Origin: Hepsetus odoe | Lineage: Eukaryota > Chordata > Actinopteri > Characiformes > Hepsetidae | Assembly (NCBI GenBank): GCA_017165825.1 | Contig: CM029378.1 | Coordinates: forward strand, 20,778,282 to 20,842,281 | Direction: 5' to 3' | DNA length: 64,000 bases | Part shown: in pieces, positions 25,114-37,300 of the stretch | Numbering within the stretch: position 1 is the first letter of the stretch | How the letters are laid out: each line of letters opens with the position of its first letter | Program-made: the position numbers and the translations under genes | Notes under the pieces: generated by a model | The model's database searches: none | Told to the model about the DNA's origin: nothing | What the model saw: the letters and a program-made list of their open reading frames with translations, nothing else

Positions 25114-25910
25114 CATCTGCAATTGCTCTGGCCAGGCTTATGAAGTGCTGAATGTAAGCTGAGAGTGTGTGAGGACTGTAGCATATCACTACATCTATGA
25201 ATTTACAATACATAGTTAGTGCAAATATCCCTAAGAACTCAATGCTTGTGTAGCTGATATTCTTCATAAATAGCAACATAGCATGTGTAGTAAAATAATA
25301 TAGTTTCTGTAAGAAGTAGTCATTGACAAAGACTAGCAATGATAACTTCTGTGTTGGTCAAAACAATTTGTATCTCCAGCTCCAAAAAATTAACATAAAC
25401 CAACCATGTCAACCGTTCTGGATATGCAGGTTATCAACTTTAGTCAGCTTCTGTTATTCCGGTCTGACCAGGTTTGCCATACTGATATTCAAGGACTTTT
25501 TTTTTTTCCTTGCCTGTATTTTCTTAACTGTCACCTATACCAGATTTGCTTAGATAAAGTTATAATCAAAATCAAGATCTAGGGGGAATTATATCTAATT
25601 AAATATAATAAAAACACTTAAGTAAAACCACATATATAACAAATATTGGCACCTAGAGAAATTCTTTTGAACACCATCTATCCAGGCCCTCCTTTACATA
25701 TAACACCTCGATATATCAGTATCATTGGTGATACCCTGAGGATAAAGCTTTTTTTATGTTTATGCATCATTCATTTTTTTCCACTTTCAGTCAAAAACAG
25801 ACACTACATTTTCATATACAGGGCATTTAATTTGTAAGCATTTGAAGCAATGCACAGTTCTAAGCTGATTGACCACTTCCCTAATCCATCTTCCTGACAC
25901 AGTGCTATAA
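25114..25910 (-). pseudogene. Decayed partial duplicate of asah2 (three exon remnants)
   Basis: Three short blocks resemble consecutive asah2 exons, in the same order and on the same strand. 25910-25867 resembles the TMSGRR exon (6782-6743). 25384-25331 resembles the exon at 6429-6331. 25185-25114 resembles the exon at 5479-5390 and still translates on the minus strand with SPHTLSAYIQHF and LARAIAD. Spacers between the blocks are about 480 and 145 bp, against 313 and 851 bp in the live gene. Introns are therefore kept but rearranged, which points to a genomic duplication rather than a retrocopy. The first block has lost part of its frame, flanking exons were not found, and SINEs and LINEs surround it. 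It lies about 6.8 kb upstream of the asah2 start codon. Confidence 0.75.
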
Positions 25911-26063
25911 AAGCATGAAGATGGTTGCTTCATGATTAATTAAAAGAAGCAACCCTTTATTCAGAGTTCTATTTTTAAAGTATATTTTTATTGTTATTTT
26001 ACAAAACACAGCATTTCTCTTTGAACTGTGCCTATGGCCAGCAGTCAGTGGAAATAATCTGAA

Positions 26064-26287
26064 TGACCACTGTGCATGGTGAAATGTGAAAGTGACTATT
26101 CTTGTCATTGCATTTAACCCATGCAAACACCATGCAGCAAGGGGCAGCTATGAAAGCGCCCGGGGAGCAGTGACGGGGGTGGTACCTTGCTCAAGGGTAC
26201 CTCAGGGCAACCTACTGGTGAGGGAATTGAACCCACAGTCTTCCGATCCAGGGCCAACTTCCTAACCACTAGGCCACCACTGCCCCT
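26064..26287 (-). mobile_element. SINE family 2
   Basis: Contains gtgactattcttgtcattgc, ggtaccttgctcaagggtac and ccactaggccaccactgccc. Minus orientation. Confidence 0.75.
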
Positions 26288-26489
26288 TGGCATGGGCCTT
26301 GGCATCAACATATGCTGAATTTTCATCTGACAAAGACAGAGCAAGCGTGTACATGAATGTATAGAGCAGCAGTGTTGTAATGGAATATAAAATATTTCTT
26401 TGCACTTTCTGCACTCATCAATAAAGGTTATTGAGGCTGTTCTAAAAGTGTTTTTCTCCTGTACTGACCAACTGTATCAGTCTAGATTA

Positions 26490-27105
26490 TATTGGGAGTA
26501 GGAAATTTCCCTCTTTTCTACTCATTACAACCTGCCTGCACTCCTTTTTTCCTCTCTTTTGTATTCCCCATTTCTGTGAACAGTTGCCCCAAGTATGTAA
26601 ACTCCTCCAGCCTCTCCACTTTATCCTAGCCATTATGCTGTCCTCCCTTTCGATCACTTTGATAGAATATATCTTTGTCCTACTGACTTTCATTCTTCTC
26701 CTCTCTAAAGTGAAAATAGATATCTGTAACTTGTAAATACAGCCCAGCAAAGCATAAAACAAAATGCAAAATCATTCAAGCTGTTTCCCTAGCTATCTTT
26801 ACTGCGCTCCTCCCTCTTCTTAAAATACAGCCATTTGGCAACCTTTTAGCAAAATCCACAACCTTCTGCTACCTCTTTTTGACGCTATTCCTACCCATCA
26901 CCTCCACCTCACCTCTGTTGCCTTCATGCCCACACCAGTCAGCACCAGTCTCTCCCCTAGGTATACTCTTTTTCAGTTCATGCAACTCATTACAAAATTC
27001 TTCTTCCACTCTCTTATTCTTCTTTTTGTCCTTTTGCCTCTGGACATGCCATCCTTCTCTTCTTCTATTTCGGCCAAGAGTATCCCAGTTTTCCCCCACA
27101 CCCTG
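26490..27105 (-). mobile_element. RTE LINE fragment
   Basis: Minus-strand frames with pieces of the RTE protein: a block like ERRRMKVSRTK at 26762-26487 and SIPRGETGADW with EVEVMGRNSVKK at 27099-26869. Strongly decayed. Confidence 0.6.
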
Positions 27106-27207
27106 TTTGCTAATAATATTGGTGTCGGTTATTATTAAACTGTACCTTGACCAATACTTTATTGAAATTTGTTTAATTTAATATTGATTTGGCAAATTTA
27201 TCTATTT

Positions 27208-27316
27208 ATCAGCGGTACAGCGGTAGCATAGTGGCTAGGGAGTTGGCCTCAGGATCGGAAGGATTCAAATCCCAGACTCAGGGCAGATTGCCCTGAGATA
27301 CCCTTGAGCAAGGTAC
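27208..27316 (+). mobile_element. SINE family 2, truncated
   Basis: cagcggtagcatagtggcta followed by ttgccctgagatacccttga. It ends abruptly just before the RTE copy. Confidence 0.6.
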
Positions 27317-27730
27317 AAAAACTGGAAAAATGGGGAGGGTCACATCAGGAGGGGCATCCAGTGTAAAACTTTGCCAAATCAATATGCAGACAATGAAACA
27401 AATTTCCATACCAGATCGGTCGAGGCCCGGATTAACAACGACAGCCACCAGTGCTGTTAGCCTACAGGGTGCTGGTGGAAATTGGACAACTGTTGGCCAA
27501 AGGAGAAGAAGAGGAGGAGAGTGGAAGTGAGGGTAGGAACTTCCAATGTTGGCAGCATTACTGGTAAAGGTAGAGAATTAGCAGATATGATGGAGAGAAT
27601 GACATTTTGTGTGCAAGAGACTAGATGGAAGGGTAGTAAGGCCAGGTGTATTGAAGGAGGGTTTAAATTGTTTTATCATGGTGTGGATGGAAGGAGGAAT
27701 GGGGTAAGTGTTATCCTGAAGAAATAGTAT

Positions 27731-28213
27731 GTGGAGAGTGTTTTGGCAGTGAAGAGGGTGTCAGACAGGGTGATGAGTTTGAAGCTGGAAGTTGAAGGTG
27801 TGATGATGAACGTTGTTAGTGCTTATGCCCCACAAATTGGTTGTGAGATGGAAGAGAAAGAAGAATTCTGGAGTGAGTTAGATGAAGTGATAGAGAGTGT
27901 ACCCAGGGGAGAGAGAGTGGTGATTGGTGCAGATTTTAATGGTCATGTTGGTGAAGGGAACAGAGGTGATGAGGAGGTGATGGGTAGAAATGATGTCAAG
28001 GAGAAGAATGCTGAAGGTCAGATGGTTGTAGATTTTGTGAAAAGGATGGAAATGGCTGTAGTTAATACTTATTTTAAGAAGAGGGAGGAGCATAAGAGTG
28101 GAGGAAGATGTTCACAGGTAGAATATATCCTTTGCAGGAGACTCAGTCTGAAGGAGACTGGAGACTGCAAAGTAGGGACAGGGGAGTGTGTAGCTAAACA
28201 GCATGGAAGCTGA
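27731..28213 (+). pseudogene. RTE LINE endonuclease domain, 160-codon frame
   Basis: Carries the AP-endonuclease-like blocks (NVVSAYAPQ, GERVVIGADFNGHV, VVNTYFKKREEH, VEYILCRR). Part of the LINE at 27325-30140; the frame is closed downstream by a frameshift. Confidence 0.8.
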
Positions 28214-28612
28214 AGGAGGAGGACTGCAAGGTGGAATTCAGGCAGAAGTTAACATGAGCACTGGTAGGTGTTGAAAGGCTACTGGATTGCAAGGAAGCTA
28301 CTGCAGAGGTGATAAGGCAGACAGCTAGAAATGTATTTGGTGTAACATCTGGAAGGAAGAAGCAGGATAAGGAAACCTGGTGTACAAGGAGATGAACCGC
28401 AAGGCAAAGAAAGCAGTAGCAAAGGCGAAAGATAAGGTGTTTGGTGAATAGCATAAGAGGTTTGACAGTAAAGAGGGAGAAAAGGACCTATACTGATTGG
28501 CCAGACAGAGAGAAAGAGCTGGGAAAAATGTGCAGCAGGTCAGGGCAATTAAAGCAGATGATGTTGAGCAGATAGAAGGAGTACTTTGAGAGGCTGATGA
28601 ATGAAGAAAATG

Positions 28613-28646
28613 AGAGAGGGAGAGAGAGGGAGAGAGAGAGAGAGTA
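28613..28646. repeat. (GA)n-rich simple repeat
   Basis: An AGAGAGGGAGAGAGAG-like tract within the LINE. Confidence 0.8.
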
Positions 28647-29013
28647 GATTGGATGATGTGAGGATAGTGAACCAGGAAGTGCAACAAATTAACAAGATGA
28701 AAGTAAAGGCAGTGATGAAGAACATGAAGAATGGAAAGGCTGTTGGACCAGATGACATACCAGAGGAAGCATGGCGGTGTTTCGGGGAGATGGCAGTGGA
28801 GTTTCTGACCAGATTATTTAATACAATCTTGGAAAGTGAGAGGATGCCTGAGAGTGGAGATGAAGTGTACAGGTACCGATTTTCAAGAATAAGGGTGATG
28901 CACAGAGCTGTGGTAACTATAAAGTTGATCAGCCACAGCATGAAGTTATGGGAAAGAGTTGTGGAAGCTAAGTTAAGAAAAGAGGTGAGGATTAGTGAAC
29001 AGCAGAATGGTTT

Positions 29014-29403
29014 ATGTTGAGAAATTGCACCACAGATGCAATGTTTGCTCTGAGGGTGTTGATGGAGAAGTACAGAGAAGGTCAGAAGGAGTTACATTGT
29101 GCCTTTGTGAACTTGGGGAAAGCATATGACAGGGTGCCTAGAGAGGAGTTGTGGTTTTGTATGAGGATGTCAGGTGTTACAGAGAAGTATGTGAGAGTAG
29201 TTCAGGATATGTATGATGGCAGTGCAACAGTGGTGAGATCTGCAGTGGGAGTGATGGATGCATTTAAGGTAGAGGTTGGATTACATCAAGGATCAGCACT
29301 GAGCATATTTTTGTTTGTAATAGTAATGGTCAGGTTGATGGACGAGGTTAGACAGGAGTCTCTGTGGATGATGTTTGCTGATAATATTAAGATCTGCAGT
29401 TAG
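29014..29403 (+). pseudogene. RTE LINE reverse transcriptase core remnant
   Basis: Carries TDAMFALRVLMEKYREGQ, the YDRVPREELW block, GLHQGSALSIFLF and FADN. A stop follows immediately after KICS. Confidence 0.8.
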
Positions 29404-30140
29404 AGTAGGGAGCAGCTTGAGGAGAACCTAGAGAGGTGGAGATATGCTCTAGAGAGGAGAGGAATGAAAGTAAGTAGGTCAAAGACAGAATACATGAGTG
29501 TGAATGAAAGAGAGGAAAGTGGAGTGGTTAGGATGGAGGGAGTAGAGGTGACAAAGGTGGAGGAATTTAAATCAACAGTTGTGGCAAGTGTGGAAGAGAG
29601 GTGAAGAAGAGAGTGCAGGCAGGTTGGAATGGGTGGAGAAGAGTGGATGGAGTGATTTGTGACTGACGAGTACCAACGAGAGTAAAAGAGAAGGTTTACA
29701 GGACAGTAGTGAGACCAGCTATGTTGTATGGGTTGGAGACGGTGGCACTGATAAAAAGACAGGAGGCAGAGCTGGAGGTGTCAGAGTTAAAGATGCTGAG
29801 ATTTTCGTTCAATGTGACGAGGATGGACAGGATTAGAAATTAGTATATTAGAGGGACAGCTCAGGTTTGATGACTTGGAGACAAGGGTAGAGAAGCAAGG
29901 TTGCGTTGGCTTGGACATGTCCAGAGGAGAGATAAGGATTATATTGGAAGGAGGATGTTGAAGATGGAGCTGCCAGGAAAGAGGAGAAGAGGAAGACCAA
30001 AGAGGAAGTTTATGGACATGGTGAGAGAGGACATGCAGGTTATGGTTAGGGTTTGAAGCAGGAAGATGCAGAGGACCGTAAGAAATGGAGACGTTTTGTG
30101 GCGAACCCTAAACAGGAGCAGCCGAAAGAGAAATAGAGTC

Positions 30141-31225
30141 ATATGACAGCTATGCACAACAAATTCTGAATTCAACCATTTTAAATCTGGAAGTTTGGAA
30201 AATATTGTTTATATATATTAAACTGACGTAATATTTAATATTTTGCAACATTTAAAATAACATTTTTTTACTTAAGTTTTTGCATTGGATTTTTTCGTCT
30301 GGTTGTCTGCCTTGACATGTGATTGTCAAGTCTTGTTATCTATTCTAGATTTTATAAAATTATTCTTAGTGTTTTGAGTTTTCTCAACTATTTTTAAATT
30401 AGATATCCTAACTGCAACTGTTAGCTCCACTTTTATACAAAATATGGGCTAAAAGCTACTTTTAGTGATACTGATACCTCTGCATGATAACTACATGGAA
30501 AACATGTGAATGCAGAACACAAGCTAGAACAAGAATCAACCAAAACTTAGTTTGATTTACTAGCACTTACTACTTGTAAACTGGATTGTAAGTTTAAGAA
30601 AATCAGCATTATCATGACGCAAACAACTTTTAAAGAAATTATGATCAATCGATCGATACTTATGCATAATTTATTCCCAGAAAATATATTCTTAAATGGA
30701 TTATTACATTTATATAAGTAGACAGAACTAAAAGAAAATTAATAAAAATATACAGTCTATTAAGAAAAGGTAAAAGTGAAAGTGCAACATTACTTGTAAT
30801 GTAAGCTGTGTGAAAAAATAAATATCAGCTGTTCAAGAATACAAATGGATCTGGGCTCAGCAGAAACGCATAACTTCCAAGGACAAAGATTGCATTGTCA
30901 TTGTTTTACAGCCACTATTCAGTTCTATTAGAGTGCATAGCAGATGGCAATACTTTTCTTTATTTCAAAGAAGAGATAAAGTTGGGGAACTATCAAGTTA
31001 ATGGATAACTACCAAGAGGTCAAAAACTATTTAAGAGGATCCCAGAACAGAACAAAAGGTAAACATGTTCACCAGAAATAGGTCAACATTTATCCCAAAT
31101 ATTCCACCAAATAATTTAACTCTTTTACTTACACACAAACACACTAACCCATCCCAGATGCACCAGTAGGGAACACAAACACCAAGAGCTGTGGGGGGTG
31201 CAGTTGAGGGATTAGGCCTATAGTG
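30141..31225. other. AT-rich intergenic DNA
   Basis: No coding or repeat element recognised. Confidence 0.5.
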
Positions 31226-31227
31226 AA

Positions 31228-31395
31228 AGTGACAACCCTTGTCATTGCAAGGTCACAGCACAGCACACAATGAACCACAACGAAATAGACCTCTGCATTT
31301 AACCCATGCAAACACCGTGCAGCAGTGGGCAGCTATTGAAAGCGCCTGGGGAGCAGTGACGGGAACGGTACCTTACTCAAGGGTACCTCAGGCAC
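31228..31395 (-). mobile_element. SINE family 2, truncated
   Basis: Contains gtgacaacccttgtcattgc, aacccatgcaaacaccgtgc and ggtaccttactcaagggtac, then stops short of the B box. Confidence 0.65.
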
Positions 31396-31479
31396 TTTAG
31401 CCATGGATGCTTTTTAGCCATGGATGCTTTCATCCACACTTCCATTGCAAGCCCTCTTCTTTTAGCATTAGACTTCAGC

Positions 31480-31600
31480 TTCCCCAAAATTAACAAAAAG
31501 GTGAAGGTGTTTTCATGATCTAGATGGTCATCTCCTGACTTAAATCCCATTGAACATGTAATGAGATAGAAGCAAAACGCAAATGATTTCCTACCATCAC
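31480..31600 (+). mobile_element. Tc1-like transposase C-terminal scrap
   Basis: tctcctgacttaaatcccat translates as SPDLNPIEHV, the signature of Tc1 transposases around the last catalytic Glu. Nothing else of the element is clear. Confidence 0.5.
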
Positions 31601-32062
31601 CAATAAACTGTATTTGCTGCAGACTTTTATTTTAGTGTCCGTATCATTTGCCTTATACATTTCCCACTTAAACTCAGGGAAATGTGTGCTCATTATTACA
31701 TACTTTTGTTCACAGCTAAAAGTCAAAAAGTATATTGTGTGCATAGATTCAAAGTGAATGTACACACAGGAACTTTTACATAATAACAAAAGATGCCTGA
31801 ACCGTTATTACCCTTCATTGTACGTCTACAAAGGGTCACAATGTAAACAATGGCATATTGTATCTGCATTTCATTTTACTTTTACTCATTTTAAAATTGC
31901 TGAATAGTTGTAATCCAGACACGAAATCTAACCCTAACAGAGTCAAACAAATGGCAAGAGTCATACTTATCCTTTTACCCTTAATCCAAAGATACAGCAT
32001 AAATTCCCAATCTTCTTTGAAGGCATGGCATGTTTGGACATTTTAATTTAATTTAATTTAAT

Positions 32063-32280
32063 TGCGACTATTCTTGTCATCGTGAGAACACACAGTGAAC
32101 CACAATGAAATTGGACCTCTGCATCGTGCAGCAGGGGACAGCTATGAAAGTGCCCGGGGAGCAGTGACAGGGATGGTACCTTGCTCAAGGGTACCTCAGG
32201 GCAACCTACTGGTAAGGGGTTTGAACACACAATCTTCTGATCCTGTGGCCAACTCCCTAACCACTAGGCCACCACTGCCA
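32063..32280 (-). mobile_element. SINE family 2
   Basis: Contains gcgactattcttgtcatcg, ggtaccttgctcaagggtac, gggcaacctactggtaaggg and ccactaggccaccactgcc. Confidence 0.75.
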
Positions 32281-32289
32281 ATTTTAATG

Positions 32290-33497
32290 GCTAAATTAAA
32301 TAAATAAGAGAGCCAGACAGACTCAACTTTAAACAGATTCTATGCTAATAGTTGTCATTTATTTGCCAGAAAGACAAACTATTAAAAAGTGTTAGCAGCT
32401 TTGTTCACTGATATTTTACAGAACAGCTCATGATTAATAGTTTGTGGTGAGTATCCTAATCTAGCTTGTTAAGCATGCAGGATAGTATGGTAGAATAAAA
32501 TCCTCTCCAAACATTCCCTGCAGACTGACACTTCTGCCCAGATCTCTGGAGTTAAGGCAGAACCCAAAGACTCAAGTCATTTGGCCCAGATAAAAACAAG
32601 AGGCCCCCCCCCCCATGTTCCACTGAGTGGAATATTTCCAAAGAAATATATTAATAAATAAACTCAATACAAAACAAAAACAAACAAACAAATAAACAAG
32701 ATTACAATTTGACATTTGAGTTAGATGTGTCGTCATCACTGTCTCAGTAATGCTTCCTTTCATAGCCCACTGTGGTTAAGAAGTGTATATTAAATAAAAC
32801 ATTTTTAAAAACCATCATTAGATGTACATCTAATTTCTACATATAGATTGCTGGCAAGAATGGCAGCAAGTACAACAGCAATGTCAGATATATGCAAAAT
32901 TTGACTTTTAAGGTAAATTAATCATTTCTCTAATTTTTAAAGAAAGTAGAGAGTTACATCAAGCAATGACATGGAGTATGTTAAATCAATACAAATAAAG
33001 GTTATCTGTGGATTTTAGTCGCAAAGCCCTTCCACTTAAACATTCCTACCAGCCATCCCATTTTCAATCCCAACTTTTGTCCTTTTAAGCATGATTGGAG
33101 CAAGTATCTTAAATAGTTATACTTTAAAGTAATATCTTTCACTTTCATTTTAAAGTAAATGGTGCCAGAGATCCTGACATTCATAAAATCTGGAGGAATA
33201 AGTCAGTATTTCAAGCATGTGATGCCATACCTTTGAATAAATAAAAGGTACATTTGCTGAATAATTCAGCGGGTCTGAATCCACTAGCATTTGGCTGAAT
33301 TTGGACAATTGTTTTATGTCTTTCCCTTTCCAGAAAAAAACATGAAACAACCAGGCAGTATGCAGATGTAGAAAGGCAGAACAACAGGTTTGCTGTTCTT
33401 TTCTAATTCAAAGGAAAATACTGCAGAAAGAGAGTGATTTCTTTAAATGCTTACAGTAACACAAAATGTACCACTTAGAAGAGGAAAAAAAAATAAT

Positions 33498-33529
<32 letters not shown>

Positions 33530-34304
33530 AATAAATAAAAAACAAAAACATACATTTTAACTATATAATCACTGACCACATGATCACTATAGAATCGTGG
33601 CAAGAAAGGCACTGAGGAACTTTAGATCATCAAAACAGTTTTCTTGTCTCCTTTAGAACTGTAATAAAAAAGATTACAAGTTTGCTTGAAAAATATTTTT
33701 ATAGAAACCTCTTTTGCTAATCTGGTGATAGCTACAAAATGACAGTTCTCTTCAAACACACAACTACTCTCCATTCAAAGTTCTCTGAGGACAAAAAGGA
33801 TATTGAACAGCAAATTGTAAATTAAAGGGACATTTTTACTATTGGGAAGGCAGATACTCTGAAAAGCTAACACTTTATCCACTGATTTGTCTTTGTGAAG
33901 TTAGTCTTAAAAAAAATTAATAATAACTGGCTCATCTCTAAGCACACAGAAATGTTTGCAAACACTGACTTTTACAAGCCTGAATACTTCCATCTTATGC
34001 CAAGTCAAATACAAGACCATATTGCTGACCATGTCCTTTCTGGCAGGCCATTCTGAACCTAAATGATAAAGGCAACAGCCATTCTGGCACCATATACTAC
34101 GACACATAACCTGCAGTAGATTGTTTTAGAAAAACAAATGTGTGAGGAATGATGTATTTGGATAAGTTTTATACAGTCACAGTGCCTTAGATGAAAACTA
34201 AAACTGGCTTTTGCATGGGAGTTGGTTAGGCTGTCATTGTGTGGTTGAGTCCTGACTCTTAAGGCAACGGTTTGGAGTATTGCTCCCCAGCTTGAAAACA
34301 GCAG
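32290..34304. other. Intergenic DNA and 3' flank of sgms1
   Basis: AT-rich. It should include the 3' UTR of sgms1 just below 34305. Contains a C-run near 32606 and an (AAAT)n microsatellite. No coding sequence recognised. Confidence 0.5.
33486..33540. repeat. (AAAT)n microsatellite
   Basis: Repeated AAAT units between aaaaaaaataatttaaat and aaaaaacaaa. Confidence 0.85.
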
Positions 34305-37300
34305 TCAGTCAGAGTCAATCCTGCTGTACTTCATGTGGCCTCGTTGTAAGGATCGCCATGAAAAAGGGACCTGGTAGCTCCGGGGGACAACATCTTGCAC
34401 GTTGTGCTCCAGGTACTGGAAAAACCTAAACCACCACACCCGGGAGAGGAAGTTGCTTTCAGACACCCCCCTCAAATTCTGTATGAAAGAGAAGAAACTG
34501 TTAAAGTGGAATTCCACTAATATTTCAAAACTTCTGCATAATAAAACTTTGCCCTGATTTAAGAGTTAAGTGCTTTAGAGGTCTTGTCCCCATTAGTATA
34601 GCTGTGAACAATTCAGAGTTGGTACATTTCTCAGAATTTTTTTTTTTTTTTTTTTTTAATCTTTGTAAATATTGGCCATATATATCATATGCATTTTTAA
34701 CTATATTCTGCAGACATGACAAGCATATGTTACAGACACCAAAATGTCTGGATACTTCTAAATCCTTGGACCCGTCCTTGGACCCTTACTCTTTGATTTC
34801 CATTCTACCCCTAGGTCAGGTAATCTAATTTATGTGACTACCAGTCCTGCTGCTATCCCACCTCACTCTCTAGTTGCTTGTATAAAAAGATGGAGGAGGA
34901 CAACTTTTTGATGCTCAACTCAGATAAAACTGAGGTTCTGACTGTTGGCAAGAAAGCTATGGTGTCTGATCCAAACAGTGTTACAATTGGCATTGAAGGC
35001 ACTTTAGTGAGCTACTCTCCAACAGTACTTAACCTGAGCATCATATTTGCTTACACATTATCGTTCACCTCTCATGTTGATGTCGTGCAGAACATCTCAC
35101 TGTCCCCAAATTAAAGCTTGTCACTATGGGTGGGAGAGCTTTTAGTGCTACGGCTCCCAAACTTTGGAATACTAGCTGCCATGAAACTTGTGATTATTAG
35201 ACTTAAGACGTCACTTACTTGCTGGTTAGCCATGGTGTGATACCACCAGAAGAGCCGTGTAGTGATGAAGTAGGCTACAACTACATCTATAGTGTAGTGG
35301 TCATGGGCAAGGAGGATGCAGAAAACACCCACAGCACATAGTGTCCCACAGCCCCAGTGGTACCACCAGAACCGTCGAGGTGAGTCTGTAGAGCACACCA
35401 ATATATAAAACTTGATTATTTATGATGACACTACGGAATTTCAAAGAAAACCAACTTGTGACAGCAGTGAATGTGGCTTTATAGAAGATAACTAATGCAC
35501 ATATAATTAGGGGATAAAGCATGTATTTCAACCATGTAACACATAGTGTGAAGCATTCGGAGTCAACGTCCTAAGCTGTCTGAGAACACCAATGAATGCT
35601 TGTGCTAAGCAGTAGCTTTTCTGTACTTTGTCATGTTGTTATTGGAAGTGCAAAGCCTCTTCAGGTCAGTAACACTACATTCTAGGGTGTAACTGCCAAA
35701 AAGTACCAAGTGGTGGCTCTGTTGTGCAAACTGAGTGTGAAATTTCATGTGAGGGAAGAACCATGAAGTGTTTTCTTACACTCTTTCATGAACAGAAAGG
35801 TTAGGGTTAGCATGACTGTGTGGCCACTGTACAGGTAGTCTCCGCACATATTGTGAGAGCCAGTGATCGTCAAGCCACCCCCAGCAATCATCTTCATTAC
35901 CCGACGCATCTGAGACTCCCAGTCACCATACAGCTGCAATGCAATAGACACAAGTATCAGTGACAAAGGTTTAATTTCATCTATGCAGGCAGATACTGCT
36001 CATACTAAGAGTTGAGTTATAAACACATTTATAAATGGATAAATATTTTCCTTTGGCACAATGCTCTCTTAGCATAATGGATAAACGTGTGTGTGTGTTT
36101 TGCAACTTTCATAATGCAAATTTAGGTATCATATTTTCTTCCACTTTTTTATTAAATAAAAGCACCCTTTGTTGGGAACAGTGCTCACAGAGGTGCTCAC
36201 AAACTGTAGTCACACAGCATAAGCTGTTATGGTTACAAGTGAGTGAGTGAGAGAGAAAGCAAATATTGAAAATACTATTAAAAACTTCTTTCACTTGAGA
36301 AACATCGCTCTAATTAGATCCTACATGAGTCTGCATGATGTTAAGAGCTGACAGACAGAAAACATTAGCACAAAATTTCCTGAACTAAAGAGATTTTTAC
36401 AAATATGTAAAATATAGCATTATTAATATTGCTTTTTCTAAATAATAATAACAAACAATAATAAATGTTATTGTATGTTATTGTTGCCATGTAAAGTATG
36501 TTGAGTTGAATGTATCCTTTTTTTATTTGTAATAGATAATAATAATAATGATAATGTGCAAGACACTGAGTTGCTTACCAAAGAAGAGAAGGAAAACTAT
36601 ATGACTAAGAAACAGAAAGCACACCATTGATGTATGGATGTTTTTTCTAAGCTTTGATAAACTAAATAAATTTGGGGAAAAAGAAAAAGAAAGAAAAAAA
36701 AAAAAACATACTCCATCCTTTAGTGTGTTATGCATGTAGATTCAGTTACATTTCAATACGCTGCTCAGGTGGACAACCATTTGGTGTGCCAACACATGGA
36801 GCATGCTGCCATAGCTGCTCTCATTGAACATTAGTTCAACTGTGGAAACTGTGTTCATTCCTTCATGCAGTTTACAAGTTTGTGAGAACCCTGCAGTAAT
36901 TTTGGTTATTGAGATCCTGTTAGAATGATCCACTACACATGGAGGTTGTTCTCAAATCTTTGTTTATAATTATGTTCAATTAGCCATTTTCTTTTGGCAC
37001 AATGCTCACTTAGCATAACAGATAAAGATATATTTGAGGTCATGGCCAATTAAATATGCAAGTCTGTTTTAAGCCACTAGGTCTTGGATGTGTTTGTGAG
37101 ACTGTTTACATTCACTCTGAGCTGCACTCAACAGGAAAGAAAGATCTGATGAGTGAAAGGGCAGCCTAGCAGTGCCTAAATGATGATGAATGGTTTCCAG
37201 CAGGGCCTGCAGTGAGGATTTCCTGCCCTGTGTAACGGGTGTGTGGCTGTTTCACACCCACCCTGAAACACGAACACACACATACACCCACACACCAGAT

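Larger units (their letters stand above)
27325..30140 (+). mobile_element. RTE-clade LINE copy, 2.8 kb, broken frames
   Basis: The best-preserved LINE in the window. The endonuclease part is at 27482-28213, with VVSAYAPQIGCEMEEKEEFW and VVIGADFNGHVGEG retaining the catalytic Asp, and QVEYILCRR. The reverse transcriptase part is at 28601-29403, with NGKAVGPDDIPEEAW, GKAYDRVPREEL, LHQGSALSIFLF and FADNIK (the usual FADD is FADN, so the catalytic pair is damaged). C-terminal pieces follow to a KLPGK-type Lys/Arg block, and the end is ggagcagccgaaagagaaat. Several stops and frameshifts make it inactive. Confidence 0.85.
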
